A stretch of 64,000 bases of DNA from assembly GCA_934045075.1 (NCBI GenBank), contig OW203723.1, positions 24,641,615 through 24,705,614 of the forward strand, read 5' to 3'. A program made the translations under genes and the position numbers. Shown one piece after another: positions 63,512-64,000 of the stretch (the first letter of the stretch is position 1; each line of letters opens with the position of its first letter). The DNA is from Yponomeuta sedellus. Lineage: Eukaryota; Arthropoda; Insecta; Lepidoptera; Yponomeutidae. The notes under the pieces are model-generated. The model saw only the letters and a program-made list of their open reading frames with translations. It had not been told where the DNA came from and ran no database searches.

Positions 63512-64000
63512 TCAATCTCTTCTAGTGTATGAAATGAACCTTGAATAACACGTTCATTTGCTTATATTCTATGTTAAGTGCTGGCTAAACAAAGTGCAAC
63601 TTATTGTAATAATGAGGCTACACATCCGCTATTTTACTCTCTTTTCAAGTAAGTCTTAAACGGCACATAACTCTTCAATTAGACCAAAAAATATTTTAGT
63701 ATATTTTTTGAGGACCTAACAGCAACATAAAAATATATTTTAAAACTTTATTTTCCCAAACAGCCAAAAACGCGGTCAGCCATTTTTGTCTATGGTTTGA
63801 AGTCCAAAAAATTGTAAACAAAGTTTGACATTCAATTTTCTGTAAGTGATCTCTATGAGCATAGTGAAATAACAACAACGCAACCATGATTTCATCGAAT
63901 TTATATCCAAAATATACCAATTATCATTATTGCATTGTTCGAGAATGAAAAAACATGTCAATAAAGACCCCCGGGAAGTTGTGGATTCGTGTACCCAGTG
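63512..64000. other. intron 30, nothing recognised
   Basis: AT-rich DNA. No exon, repeat family or RNA supported. Confidence 0.4.

Overview
This looks like insect nuclear DNA, most likely Lepidoptera. It is AT-rich, genes are cut into short exons with GT-AG introns, and the introns are full of tRNA-derived SINEs, non-LTR retrotransposon ends, fold-back MITEs and a Penelope-like element. Species cannot be read from the sequence.

The backbone of the window is one plus-strand gene whose 30 recognisable coding exons run from an ATG at 13674 to a donor at 62376 and continue past the window. All intron phases agree and the joined reading frame is 1249 codons with no stop. The product is an RPGRIP1L/RPGRIP1-type ciliary transition-zone protein: an N-terminal coiled coil (exons 2-4), further coiled coils (exons 7-9, 17, 24), a long poorly conserved linker, and the first C2 domain (exons 25-28). 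The second C2 domain should lie downstream. A near-perfect RFX-type X-box (13438-13451) sits about 220 bases upstream of the ATG, which fits a ciliary gene.

Upstream, 1-3670 holds a SINE pile-up and the last coding exon of an unidentified membrane protein gene (3509-3670). 3671-6635 is non-coding with two copies of a 211-bp MITE. 6903-12961 is an inserted non-LTR retrotransposon (intact ORF1, broken ORF2) flanked by 267-bp direct repeats, placing it directly against the RPGRIP1L promoter. Introns 3-30 hold the rest: a palindromic Penelope-like insertion (20606-22869), donor-site-containing tandem arrays beside exons 4 and 8, a TAF2-like coding fragment on the minus strand (41660-41857), a relic second copy of exon 21, and many SINE A insertions carrying an inverted partial copy of themselves.

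The most unusual observations are: tandem arrays that repeat an exon end together with its splice donor at two exons; a very long apparent target-site duplication around a LINE; recurrent fold-back SINE insertions with their own target-site duplications; and hammerhead-ribozyme-like motifs in the Penelope-like ends. Homology statements come from recognising protein and repeat patterns, not from database searches.
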